From the NCBI RefSeq assembly GCF_004364335.1, contig NZ_SOCR01000005.1:1-64000 (forward strand): DNA of 64,000 bases. Reading direction: 5' to 3'. Of the stretch, positions 35,389 through 43,112 are shown piece after piece. Position 1 is the stretch's first letter; every line of letters starts with the position of its first letter. Origin of the DNA: Pseudomonas graminis. GTDB lineage: Bacteria; Pseudomonadota; Gammaproteobacteria; Pseudomonadales; Pseudomonadaceae. A model generated the notes under the pieces. The model did no database searches. It was not told the DNA's origin and saw nothing but the letters and a program-made list of their open reading frames with translations. The position numbers and the translations under genes are program-made.

Positions 35389-35661
35389 TTACCTGGAAGA
35401 CTCAAAGATAGTCGTGCCTGTGCAAAACGCGCGGCGGTGGATGCCGCAGAAAACCTGGGCCGGGTACGTCAGCCGAAGCAAAAGACGCGCCCGCTGGAAC
35501 CGCTGCGCGGATAAAGAGTAAGGTGTCGAGGTGCCGGGCAGAAGCGTGCGCTGTGCCCGGCGCGCTGGCTGGGCCGCTACACTGAAAGCGCGTGATGTGA
35601 GAAGCAGGTGCCCGAATGGCTGAGTGCAGGCAGCGAGGCCGATCAGCGGAAGGCGAAACAT
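35389..35661 (-). pseudogene. spuA: Probable spuA (gamma-glutamyl-polyamine hydrolase) remnant
   Basis: A 90-codon open frame begins MFRLPLIGLAACTQPFGH. This resembles the N-terminus of SpuA/PuuD class-I glutamine-amidotransferase-like hydrolases, which I recall beginning with a similar R-L-P-L-I-G-x-T-x-C segment. After about 18 residues the similarity stops; no GxCxG nucleophile, no catalytic His/Glu and no 250-residue length follow. The position, between spuB and divergent spuI, is where spuA sits in P. aeruginosa, and GGGGG is retained before the ATG. I infer an internal deletion. A chance short ORF is the alternative; the missing hydrolase may be encoded elsewhere. Confidence 0.55.
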
Positions 35662-35797
35662 GAGACCCCCGGTATTATTGCTGTTATGGGTTGCAATCGA
35701 GCTTAGCGTTGTTCATTTTTTTCCACAACACGCCCGTAAAAAATAAAAAACGCTCTGCTCAAGCCCGCAGTTTCCATGACGCTTAGCGCAAAAAATC

Positions 35798-35844
35798 TGC
35801 CCTAAAGTGCGGCGAAAGTGGCGTTCCGGCGCCCTTTTAGGGCA
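35798..35844. promoter_or_regulatory. Inverted repeat upstream of spuI
   Basis: TGCCCTAAA (35798-35806) and TTTAGGGCA (35836-35844) form a perfect 9-bp inverted repeat with a 29-bp centre, 95 bp before spuI, within the divergent spuI/spuA region. It could be a regulator site spanning about four helical turns centre to centre; the binding factor is unknown. Confidence 0.45.
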
Positions 35845-35938
35845 AATCAGGGCTCCCTTGACTTCGTCTGGCCTTTCGGATTGACTGAAACCCGTAATGC
35901 TCGATGATTGATATTTTCAACAACAAAGGTGTTGCATC

Positions 35939-37315
35939 ATGTCGGTACCCCCGCGTGCCGTTCAGCTCAACGAAGCGAACGCGTTCCTTAAGGAACATCC
36001 TGAGGTTCTATACGTTGACCTTCTGATTGCAGATATGAATGGAGTGGTGCGCGGCAAGCGCATCGAACGCACCAGCCTTCATAAGGTTTACGAAAAAGGC
36101 ATCAACCTCCCAGCTTCCCTATTCGCACTGGATATCAACGGCTCGACGGTGGAAAGCACCGGTCTGGGTCTGGACATCGGTGACGCTGACCGAATCTGCT
36201 ATCCAATTCCCGACACTCTCTGCAATGAGCCCTGGCAGAAGCGTCCTACCGCACAACTCCTGATGACCATGCACGAGCTGGAAGGCACGCCCTTCTTCGC
36301 GGATCCGCGCGAAGTGCTGCGCCAGGTTGTCAGCAAGTTCGACGAGATGGGCCTGACCATCTGCGCTGCATTCGAGCTTGAGTTCTACCTGATCGATCAG
36401 GAAAACGTGAACGGCCGTCCACAGCCGCCGCGCTCGCCGATCTCCGGCAAACGTCCGCACTCGACACAGGTTTACCTGATCGACGATCTGGACGAGTACG
36501 TCGACTGCCTCCAGGACATTCTCGAAGGCGCGAAAGAACAAGGCATCCCTGCTGACGCGATCGTCAAGGAAAGTGCCCCGGCGCAGTTCGAAGTCAACCT
36601 GCACCACACCGCAGACGCGCTGAAAGCCTGTGATTACGCGGTGCTGCTCAAGCGCCTGATCAAGAACATCGCCTACGACCATGAGATGGACACCACCTTC
36701 ATGGCCAAGCCTTATCCAGGCCAGGCGGGTAACGGTCTGCACGTGCACATTTCGATCCTCGATCGCGATGACAAAAACATTTTCACCAGCGAGGATCCCG
36801 AGCAGAACGCCGCATTGCGTCATGCGATCGGCGGTGTGCTCGAGACCCTACCCGCGCAGATGGCGTTCCTTTGCCCGAACGTCAATTCGTACCGCAGGTT
36901 TGGTGCTCAGTTCTACGTTCCAAACTCGCCGTGCTGGGGGCTGGATAACCGGACCGTGGCCGTGCGCGTGCCTACCGGGACGGCCGATTCGGTACGTATC
37001 GAACACCGGGTTGCCGGCGCGGATGCCAACCCGTATCTGCTGATGGCATCGGTGCTTGCAGGCATTCACCACGGCCTGACCAACCAGATCGAGCCCGGTC
37101 CGCCCGTGGAAGGCAACTCCTACGAGCAGAACGAGCAGAGCCTGCCGAACAACTTGCGTGATGCGCTGCGCGAGCTGGACGACAGCGAAGTCATGGCCAA
37201 GTACATCGATCCGAAGTACATCGATATCTTCGTTGCGTGCAAGGAAAGTGAGCTGGAGGAGTTCGAGCACTCCATCTCCGACCTTGAATACAACTGGTAT
37301 CTGCACACGGTTTGA
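35939..37315 (+). CDS. spuI: Gamma-glutamylpolyamine synthetase paralogue (glutamine-synthetase-like)
   Basis: 458 residues with glutamine-synthetase fold: VDLLIADMNGVVRGKRIERTSL, FELEFYLIDQENV, ESAPAQFEVNLHHTADAL, TFMAKPYPGQAGNGLHVHIS, NVNSYRRFG, NRTVAVRVPTG and EHRVAGADANPYLLMASVL. Paralogue of spuB, divergently oriented as P. aeruginosa spuI is from spuA. It glutamylates mono- or polyamines, the first step of the gamma-glutamylation route. ATG at 35939 has AAAGG 10 bases upstream. Transcription ends at the hairpin 17 bp beyond the stop. Confidence 0.9.
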   Translation: MSVPPRAVQLNEANAFLKEHPEVLYVDLLIADMNGVVRGKRIERTSLHKVYEKGINLPASLFALDINGSTVESTGLGLDIGDADRICYPIPDTLCNEPWQKRPTAQLLMTMHELEGTPFFADPREVLRQVVSKFDEMGLTICAAFELEFYLIDQENVNGRPQPPRSPISGKRPHSTQVYLIDDLDEYVDCLQDILEGAKEQGIPADAIVKESAPAQFEVNLHHTADALKACDYAVLLKRLIKNIAYDHEMDTTFMAKPYPGQAGNGLHVHISILDRDDKNIFTSEDPEQNAALRHAIGGVLETLPAQMAFLCPNVNSYRRFGAQFYVPNSPCWGLDNRTVAVRVPTGTADSVRIEHRVAGADANPYLLMASVLAGIHHGLTNQIEPGPPVEGNSYEQNEQSLPNNLRDALRELDDSEVMAKYIDPKYIDIFVACKESELEEFEHSISDLEYNWYLHTV

Positions 37316-37332
37316 TGGCTGCACGAGTTAGG

Positions 37333-37369
37333 AAAACGCCACCTTTTCGAGAGAATCGGTGGCGTTTTT
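37333..37369 (+). terminator. Intrinsic terminator of spuI
   Basis: AAAACGCCACC and GGTGGCGTTTTT form a 10-bp stem with T tail beginning 17 bp after the spuI stop codon. Confidence 0.9.
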
Positions 37370-37394
37370 CATTCATGAGCTGCGCGGACACCCT

Positions 37395-37432
37395 GTGGGA
37401 CCGGCTTCAGCCGGGAAGGCAATCTCCCGGCT
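37395..37432. repeat. REP, family C, incomplete
   Basis: GGGACCGGCTTCAGCCGGGA followed by a short degenerate second arm (CTCCCGGCTG). It lies between the spuI terminator and the TetR gene. Confidence 0.7.
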
Positions 37433-37473
37433 GCCACTGTAGAATGCCCGCGGCCCCGACCGAGAGAGCACTG

Positions 37474-38112
37474 ATGACCCGCCTTGCCCCACCCCGCAAA
37501 CCTCGTGCACGCAGTCAGGCGCGGATCGACTCGATCCTCGATGCCGCACGTGCACTGCTGGCCTCGGACGGCGTGGTGAGCCTGTCGATTTACAGCGTTG
37601 CCGAGCGGGCCGAAATACCGCCCTCTTCCGTGTATCACTTCTTCGCCAGCGTTCCCGCGCTGCTCGAAGCGCTCACGGCCGATGTCCACGAGGCGTTTCG
37701 CGAAAGCCTGCAGCAGCCCATCGATCATGATCAGTTGAACCAGTGGCGTGATCTGTCCCACGTGGTGGAATCGCGCATGCTCGCGATCTACAGCGATGAC
37801 GCTGCCGCGCGGCAGTTGATCCTCGCCCAGCACGGTCTGACCGAAGTCACTCAGGCGGATCGTCAGCACGACATTGAACTGGGCAACCTCATGCATGAGT
37901 TGTTCGCCCGGCACTTTCAACTGCCGACGCTACCCGATGACGTTGAGGTGTTTGCCCTGGCGCTGGAACTCGCCGACCGGGTGTATGCGCGCTCGGTGCA
38001 ACTGCACAACGCGATTACCCCGCGCATGGCCGAGGAAGGACTGCGGGTGTTTGATGCGTATCTGGGTTTGTACCTGCCGCCGTATTTGCCGAAGCGGCCA
38101 CAACATCTATAA
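37474..38112 (+). CDS. TetR/AcrR-family transcriptional regulator
   Basis: 212 residues from ATG 37474 with GAGAGA upstream; longer in-frame starts from 37312 run through the terminator and REP and are rejected. The basic N-terminus (APPRKPRARSQARIDSIL) leads into the TetR helix-turn-helix (about 15-62, ARALLASDGVVSLSIYSVAERAEIPPSSVYHFFASVPALLEAL). The C-terminal ligand/dimer domain is divergent, with no recognisable ligand class. It follows spuI, but the terminator between them argues for its own transcript. Target unknown; polyamine genes are a positional guess. Confidence 0.85.
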   Translation: MTRLAPPRKPRARSQARIDSILDAARALLASDGVVSLSIYSVAERAEIPPSSVYHFFASVPALLEALTADVHEAFRESLQQPIDHDQLNQWRDLSHVVESRMLAIYSDDAAARQLILAQHGLTEVTQADRQHDIELGNLMHELFARHFQLPTLPDDVEVFALALELADRVYARSVQLHNAITPRMAEEGLRVFDAYLGLYLPPYLPKRPQHL

Positions 38113-38147
38113 GCCCTGCTAGACGACGCAGACGTTGTGGATTCACC

Positions 38148-38899
38148 GGATCCTACGAATTTTGTCTGCGCCGACGATTGCGTGCGTGGCCGAGAACCGC
38201 CGCCGAACCGCGCTTGCCGGCGAATGCGGTGGGCCAGTTAAATATCCATTGACTGACACGCCCATTCGCGGGCAAGCGCGCTCCTACAAGGGTTTTGTGT
38301 CGTTCAGGAATGCTGCGGCTAACCTAGATCCTGCGGATTTTGTGTGCGTCGACGATTGCGTGCGTGGCCGAGACCCACCGCCGAACCACGCTTGCCGGCG
38401 ATTGCGGGGGGTCAGTTAAATATCCATTGACTGACACGCCCATTCGCGGGCAAGCGCGCTCCTACAGGGGTTTTGTGTCGTTCAGGAATGCTGCGGCTAA
38501 CCTAAATCCTACGGATGTTGTGTGCGTCGACGATTGCGTGCGTGGCCGAGACCCACCGCCGAACCACGCTTGCCGGCGAATGCGGTGGGCCAGTTAAATA
38601 TCCATTGACTGACACGCCCATTCGCGGGATAGCGCGCTCCTACAAGGGTTTTAGGTCGCTCAGGAATGCTGCGGCTAACCTAAATCCTGCGGATGTTGTG
38701 TGCGTCGACGATTGCGTGCGTGGCCGAGACCCACCGCCGAACCACGCTTGCCGGCGAATGCGGTGGGTCAGTTAAATATCCATTGACTGACACGCCCATC
38801 CGCGGGCAAGCGCGCTCCTACAAGGGTTTTGTGTCGTTCAGGAATGCTGCGGCTAACCTAGATCCTGCGGATTTTGTGTGCGTCGACGATTGCGTGCGT
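38148..38899. repeat. 178-bp tandem repeat array containing REPIN arms
   Basis: Four complete units and a partial fifth, exact period 178 bp: the marker CGACGATTGCG begins at 38172, 38350, 38528, 38706 and 38884. Each unit holds a degenerate left REP arm (GCTTGCCGGCGAATGCGG) and a full right arm (TTCGCGGGCAAGCGCGCTCC), plus a non-REP segment (GTGTCGTTCAGGAATGCTGC). Copies differ at only a few positions, so expansion is recent. Overlapping short frames inside the array have no coding signal. Confidence 0.93.
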
Positions 38900-38913
38900 T
38901 GCGGATATCCACT

Positions 38914-39000
38914 GTAGGAGCGCGCTTGCCCGCGATTGCGGGGGGTCAGTTAAACAATCCGTGACTGACACTCCACATTCGCGGGCAAGCGCGCTCCTAC
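38914..39000. repeat. REPIN, family A, at the end of the tandem array
   Basis: An intact REPIN with arms GTAGGAGCGCGCTTGCCCGC and GCGGGCAAGCGCGCTCCTAC. Its loop keeps GCGGGGGGTCAGTTAAA, also found in array unit 2, so it may be the source from which the array grew. Confidence 0.85.
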
Positions 39001-39032
39001 TCGTAGGCACGTCGCTTGCGATACAGCATCGA

Positions 39033-39248
39033 TCACAACTTGGCGATCGACACCTCGGTGGATTTCACGAACGCGATCACTTCGCTGCCGACCACCAGTT
39101 CCAGCTCTTTCACCGAGCGGGTGGTGATGACGGACGTGACCACACCTGACGCGGTCTGCACGTCGATTTCGGACAATACGTCGCCGAAAACGATTTCCTT
39201 GATGGTGCCTTTGAACTGGTTACGTACGTTGATGGCTTTGATAGTCAT
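39033..39248 (-). CDS. ssuF: Molbindin-like (TOBE/Mop) protein SsuF
   Basis: 71 residues, a single Mop/TOBE domain: MTIKAINVRNQFKGTIKEIVFGDVLSEIDVQTASGVVTSVITTRSVKEL with SEVIAFVKSTEVSIAK. These small oxyanion-binding proteins assemble into hexamers holding molybdate. At the end of the ssu operon it corresponds to ssuF described in P. putida, where it is needed for sulfonate-sulfur growth by an unclear mechanism. AAAGGA lies 9 bases upstream of the ATG, and 51 bp separate it from ssuB. Confidence 0.88.
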   Translation of the reverse strand: MTIKAINVRNQFKGTIKEIVFGDVLSEIDVQTASGVVTSVITTRSVKELELVVGSEVIAFVKSTEVSIAKL

Positions 39249-39299
39249 GGTAAGGCTTCCTTTGTGAGATCAGTTCCGGGGGCAAGATTGCCTCTGGAG

Positions 39300-40109
39300 T
39301 TAGTTGGCCCAACGCAGTTGCGTGGGCAGCGGTGAAGTCGGTTCGGGTTCGGGCGGGGTGCCTGGCAACGACAACACCCGGTTGAGCACTTCGGTTTCCA
39401 GCGCGGCCAGTCGGTAGGAGCCGCGCGCCCGCGGACGGGCCAGATCCACCTGCAAATCAAGACCGATGCGGCCTTCTTCGATCAGCAACACCCGGTCGGC
39501 AATGGCGACCGCTTCGCTGACGTCGTGGGTCACCAGCAATACGGTGAAGCCATGCTTCTTCCACAGGTTCTCGATCAGCTGCTGCATCTCGATTCGGGTC
39601 AAGGCATCCAGCGCACCGAGAGGCTCGTCGAGCAGCAACAGACGCGGCTGGTGAATCAGCGCGCGCGCCAGCGCCACCCGTTGCTTTTGCCCACCTGATA
39701 ACGCTGCCGGCCATTCATTGGCGCGCTCGGCCAGACCCACTGCCTCCAGCGCTTCCAGCGCTTTGCCACGCCAGTCGCCGCTGAGGCCAAGGCCGACGTT
39801 GTCGATGATCTTTTTCCAGGGCAGCAAGCGCGCTTCCTGGAACATCAACCGCGTGTCTTCCCGCGCATCCGCCAATGAGCCATTACCGGCCAGCAGCTGC
39901 CCACTCGACGGCTGATCAAGGCCTGCCAGAAGGCGCAGCAAAGTGCTCTTGCCGCACCCGCTTCGGCCCACGACGGCCACGAACTGGCCGGCCGGGATGT
40001 GCAGATCAATGTCTTTTAGTACTTCCCGCGAGCCGAAGGTCTTCTTCAGCTTGCGGACCTGCAAGGGAATCCCGCGCAACAGGTTTGCCGGTTGTTGGAG
40101 ATTGCTCAT
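39300..40109 (-). CDS. ssuB: Aliphatic sulfonate ABC transporter ATP-binding protein
   Basis: 269 residues. Walker [11 protein letters not shown] (about 48-57), Q-loop [14 protein letters not shown], signature [15 protein letters not shown], Walker [13 protein letters not shown] and switch VTHDVSEAV. The LPWKK after the Q-loop is typical of SsuB/TauB/NrtD-type ATPases. It energises sulfonate import through SsuC under sulfate limitation. The ATG overlaps the ssuC stop by four bases (40106-40109). Confidence 0.92.
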   Translation of the reverse strand: MSNLQQPANLLRGIPLQVRKLKKTFGSREVLKDIDLHIPAGQFVAVVGRSGCGKSTLLRLLAGLDQPSSGQLLAGNGSLADAREDTRLMFQEARLLPWKKIIDNVGLGLSGDWRGKALEALEAVGLAERANEWPAALSGGQKQRVALARALIHQPRLLLLDEPLGALDALTRIEMQQLIENLWKKHGFTVLLVTHDVSEAVAIADRVLLIEEGRIGLDLQVDLARPRARGSYRLAALETEVLNRVLSLPGTPPEPEPTSPLPTQLRWAN

Positions 40110-40894
40110 TGCGCGCCACCTTTAGCCACTTGATACGCCGGGTGCCAACGCAGACAGACCCGTTCCAGACCACGCGCCGCGAGGTCTGCCAGTTTGCCGA
40201 GAACGGCATACAACACGATCGCCAGTACCACGACGTCGGTCTGCAGAAACTCCCGGGCGTTCATCGCCAGATAGCCGATCCCCGAACTGGCCGAGATGGT
40301 CTCCGCGACGATCAGGGTCAGCCACATGAAGCCCAACGCGAACCGCACGCCGACCAGAATCGAAGGCATCGCGCCCGGCAGAATCACGTGGCGGAACAGT
40401 CCGAAGCCGCTCAAACCGTAGCTGCGGGACATTTCCACCAGCGCCGGGTCGATGTTGCGAATGCCGTGGTAGGTGTTCAGGTAAATCGGGAACAGCGTGC
40501 CCAGCGCGACCAGAAAAATCTTCGCGGTCTCGTCAATGCCGAACCACAGGATGACCAAGGGAATCAGCGCCAGGTGGGGCACGTTGCGGATCATCTGCAC
40601 AGAGCTGTCGAGCAGGCGTTCGCCCCATTTCGACAGGCCGGTGATGAAGCCGAGGGCCAGACCGATTCCGCCGCCGATGGCAAAGCCGATCCCGGCACGC
40701 CAGCCACTGATCGCCAGATGGGTCCAGATTTCGCCGCTGCGCACCAGCGTCACGCCAGCCTCGATCACGGCGCTCGGCGCCGGAAGAATGCGGGTCGACA
40801 GCCACCCCGCGCTGACTGCCAGTTGCCATATCGCCAACAACAAGACCGGTAGCAACCAGGGCGCCAGTCTGTGGGTGATTCGTTCCACGCTCAT
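40106..40894 (-). CDS. ssuC: Aliphatic sulfonate ABC transporter permease
   Basis: 262 residues from ATG 40892-40894 ([20 protein letters not shown]), with GGAGA 7 bases upstream. BPD_transp_1 permease with six helices and the EAA loop [38 protein letters not shown]. Normally ssuD lies between ssuA and ssuC in Pseudomonas; here only 27 bp separate the two, so the monooxygenase gene is absent from this position. Confidence 0.92.
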   Translation of the reverse strand: MSVERITHRLAPWLLPVLLLAIWQLAVSAGWLSTRILPAPSAVIEAGVTLVRSGEIWTHLAISGWRAGIGFAIGGGIGLALGFITGLSKWGERLLDSSVQMIRNVPHLALIPLVILWFGIDETAKIFLVALGTLFPIYLNTYHGIRNIDPALVEMSRSYGLSGFGLFRHVILPGAMPSILVGVRFALGFMWLTLIVAETISASSGIGYLAMNAREFLQTDVVVLAIVLYAVLGKLADLAARGLERVCLRWHPAYQVAKGGAQ

Positions 40895-40921
40895 GGAGTT
40901 GTCTCCTTCCAATTGCCGGGC

Positions 40922-41887
40922 TTACTGCGCTTTCGCGACAGCAGCGGGTGGCGTCCAGATCACATCAGCGATGCGCAACGGTTTAGGGATCAGCTTGAGC
41001 TGGTAGAAGGTGTCGGCGATTTTCTGTTGCGCGGCGACGGTTTCAGGCGTGATGAACGAGGCGCCATAGCCCTGACGTTTCACCGACGTGCGAGTGATGT
41101 CTTCCGGCAGGCCGAGCAGCGGCGCGACTTGTTTGGTGACCTCTTCCGGGTTGGCCCTGGACCATTCGCCGACGGCGCGCACTTCTTCAACCAGGGTCTG
41201 AATGACCTTGGGATGCTGCTGCGCATAGGGCTTGGTCGCGAGATAGAACTGGTTGTTGTCGACAATGCCTTTGCCGTCGCGCAGGGTTCGTGCCTGCAAT
41301 TGCTGTTCGGCGGCGGCCTGGTACGGATCCCAGATCACCCAGGCATCGACGCTGCCACGCTCGAAGGCCGCACGCGCATCGGCGGGCGGCAGGAATACCG
41401 TTTGAATGTCGGTGTATTTCAGGCCGGCCTCTTCCAGCGCGCGCACCAGCAGGTAATGCACGTTCGAGCCTTTGTTGAGGACGACTTTCTTGCCTTTGAG
41501 GTCTTTGACCGAAGTGATCAGCGAATCCTTGGGCACCAGAATCGCTTCGCTGGTGGGCGCCGGCGGTTCGGAGGCGACATACAGCAGATCAGCGCCAGCG
41601 GCCTGGGCAAACACAGGGGGCGTTTCGCCAGTCACGCCGAAGTCGATCGAGCCGACGTTCAGGCCTTCAAGCAACTGCGGGCCACCTGGAAACTCGGTCC
41701 ACTGGACCTGCACGCCTTGGTCGGCGAGTTTTTTCTCAAGCGACCCTTTGGCCTTGAGCAACACCAGCGTGCCGTATTTCTGGTAACCGATGCGCAAGGT
41801 GTCGGCCTGGGCCTGAGTAAAGACGCCGAAGGAAACTGCCGCAGCAAACAGAGCGACCAGGCCTCGACGCAAAATAACGGTGCCCAT
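40922..41887 (-). CDS. ssuA: Aliphatic sulfonate-binding periplasmic protein
   Basis: 321 residues from ATG 41885-41887 with AAAGGAG 8 bases upstream. The signal peptide (ILRRGLVALFAAAVSFGVFTQAQA) ends near residue 28. Mature start DTLRIGYQKYGTLVLLKAKGSLEKKLADQGVQVQWTEFPGGPQLLEGLNVGSIDFGVTGETPPVFAQAA is diagnostic for SsuA of the NMT1/ABC sulfonate-binding family. First gene of the ssuACBF operon. Its upstream region is AT-rich and holds an element also found before tauA, fitting sulfur-starvation control. Confidence 0.93.
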   Translation of the reverse strand: MGTVILRRGLVALFAAAVSFGVFTQAQADTLRIGYQKYGTLVLLKAKGSLEKKLADQGVQVQWTEFPGGPQLLEGLNVGSIDFGVTGETPPVFAQAAGADLLYVASEPPAPTSEAILVPKDSLITSVKDLKGKKVVLNKGSNVHYLLVRALEEAGLKYTDIQTVFLPPADARAAFERGSVDAWVIWDPYQAAAEQQLQARTLRDGKGIVDNNQFYLATKPYAQQHPKVIQTLVEEVRAVGEWSRANPEEVTKQVAPLLGLPEDITRTSVKRQGYGASFITPETVAAQQKIADTFYQLKLIPKPLRIADVIWTPPAAVAKAQ

Positions 41888-42035
41888 GGCACGCTCCTTT
41901 GCTGTGTAGCTAACAGGTGGCACCTGCTCGTCCGATGGCGGACCAGTAAGGCGGGAAGGGATTCATGGCCGGCGATCTCGCCAGGACGGAGAGACCTTAA
42001 CAGGGGATAGTTATTCTCTAAAATCATATTTATTC

Positions 42036-42046
42036 ATTTGGTTAGC
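42036..42046 (-). promoter_or_regulatory. Putative sulfur-starvation element upstream of ssuA
   Basis: GCTAACCAAAT on the minus strand, 149 bp before ssuA, in an AT-rich stretch (42001-42065). It differs by one base from GCTAAGCAAAT at 45199-45209 before tauA. A CysB-type site is inferred only from the shared sulfonate function. Confidence 0.35.
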
Positions 42047-42090
42047 ACCAAAAGGAATATAAAAACTGCCGTGATTACACAACTTCATCT

Positions 42091-42113
42091 TGTAGGAGCG
42101 CGCTTGCCCGCGA
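42091..42113. repeat. Single REP, family A
   Basis: A lone arm (GTAGGAGCGCGCTTGCCCGC) in the 444-bp space between ssuA and lsfA. Confidence 0.75.
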
Positions 42114-42159
42114 ATACATTAGCTCGCCTACCCTGAGCTTCACTGATTTACATCGATCT

Positions 42160-42248
42160 GTAGGAGCCGGCTTGCTGGCGAACGCGGCGTATCAGTCACC
42201 GTGCCCATCACTGATGAATCGGATTTCGCCAGCAAGCCGGCTCCAACA
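42160..42248. repeat. REPIN, family B
   Basis: The inverted arms GTAGGAGCCGGCTTGCTGGC and GCCAGCAAGCCGGCTCCAAC. With the single REP it fills most of the gene-free stretch upstream of ssuA. Confidence 0.85.
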
Positions 42249-42278
42249 GAATGCGAATCGAAGATCACTGAAGCCTGC

Positions 42279-42304
42279 AAAAAAAAGGGCCGATAAATCG
42301 GCCC
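42279..42304 (-). terminator. Intrinsic terminator of lsfA
   Basis: On the minus strand GGGCCGAT-TTATC-GGCCC (GGGCCGATTTATCGGCCC) is followed by eight T residues, 27 bp beyond the lsfA stop. Confidence 0.92.
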
Positions 42305-42331
42305 GAATGTCATGGTTGAAACGGGGGTGTA

Positions 42332-42970
42332 TCAGCGATTCGGCTGTGGCGTAAGACGCAGGTAAGGGGTAACGGCTGTATAGCCCTTGGGGAAGCGCTC
42401 CTTGATCTCCGCTTCGTCTTTGATTGAAGGCACGATGACGACGTCTTCGCCGTCCTTCCAGTTAGCCGGCGTGGCGACTTTATAGTTGTCGGTCAGCTGC
42501 AGCGAATCGATCACCCGCAGGATCTCGTGGAAGTTGCGTCCGGTGCTGGCTGGGTAGGTGATGGTCAGGCGGATCTTCTTGTTCGGGTCGATCACGAACA
42601 GCGAACGCACCGTCAGGGTTTCGCTGGCATTGGGGTGAATAAGGTCGTAGAGCTCTGAGACCTTACGATCTTCGTCCGCCAGAATCGGAAAGTTCACGAG
42701 GGTGTTCTGCGTGGAGTTGATGTCGCCGATCCACTGTGTGTGGGATTCGGCCGAGTCCACGGACAGGGCAATTGCCTTGACGTTGCGCTTGTCGAATTCC
42801 TCTTTGAGTTTTGCGGTGAAGCCAAGCTCAGTGGTGCAGACGGGCGTGAAGTCGGCGGGGTGCGAAAACAATACCGCCCATTTGCCGTCCAGCCACTCGT
42901 GAAACCTGATAGGTCCTTCGCTGGAGTCCTGTTCGAAGTCGGGTGCGATGTCGCCGAGTTTAAGGCCCAT
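42332..42970 (-). CDS. lsfA: 1-Cys peroxiredoxin LsfA
   Basis: 212 residues, Prx6-type thiol peroxidase. The peroxidatic Cys45 sits in the universal motif HPADFTPVCTTELGF. There is no resolving Cys. TGRNFHEILRVIDSLQLTD and the long C-terminal domain (VATPANWKDGEDVVIVPSI) are typical of Prx6. In P. putida and P. aeruginosa LsfA is induced by sulfate starvation, and its gene adjoins ssu; the same neighbourhood is seen here. It likely protects against peroxide produced during growth on organosulfur sources. It has its own terminator, so it is a separate unit from ssuACBF. Confidence 0.93.
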   Translation of the reverse strand: MGLKLGDIAPDFEQDSSEGPIRFHEWLDGKWAVLFSHPADFTPVCTTELGFTAKLKEEFDKRNVKAIALSVDSAESHTQWIGDINSTQNTLVNFPILADEDRKVSELYDLIHPNASETLTVRSLFVIDPNKKIRLTITYPASTGRNFHEILRVIDSLQLTDNYKVATPANWKDGEDVVIVPSIKDEAEIKERFPKGYTAVTPYLRLTPQPNR

Positions 42971-43069
42971 TCAGTCGTGCTCCTTGGAGGATGAGTTATG
43001 AATCACTGTGCATCCCGGCATCTGAAAACAAAAGGATCGATTGGTGCTGTCGGGCGTTGTTTCAGGCAT

Positions 43070-43094
43070 AAAAAAGCCCCGCCGAAGCGGGGCT
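43070..43094 (-). terminator. Intrinsic terminator of the OprD-family porin gene
   Basis: On the minus strand AGCCCCGC-TTC-GGCGGGGCT is followed by six T residues, 19 bp after the porin stop codon. Confidence 0.93.
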
Positions 43095-43112
43095 CTGTTC
43101 AACACATCACGC

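Noticed and set aside
38148..38899. Possible CRISPR array
   Set aside because: The unit is 178 bp with no alternating short repeats and unique spacers, and no cas gene is nearby.
38135..38917. Four overlapping short open frames of 74-94 codons with similar translations
   Set aside because: They are the 178-bp tandem repeat read in frame; the translations cross REP arms and have no ribosome sites.
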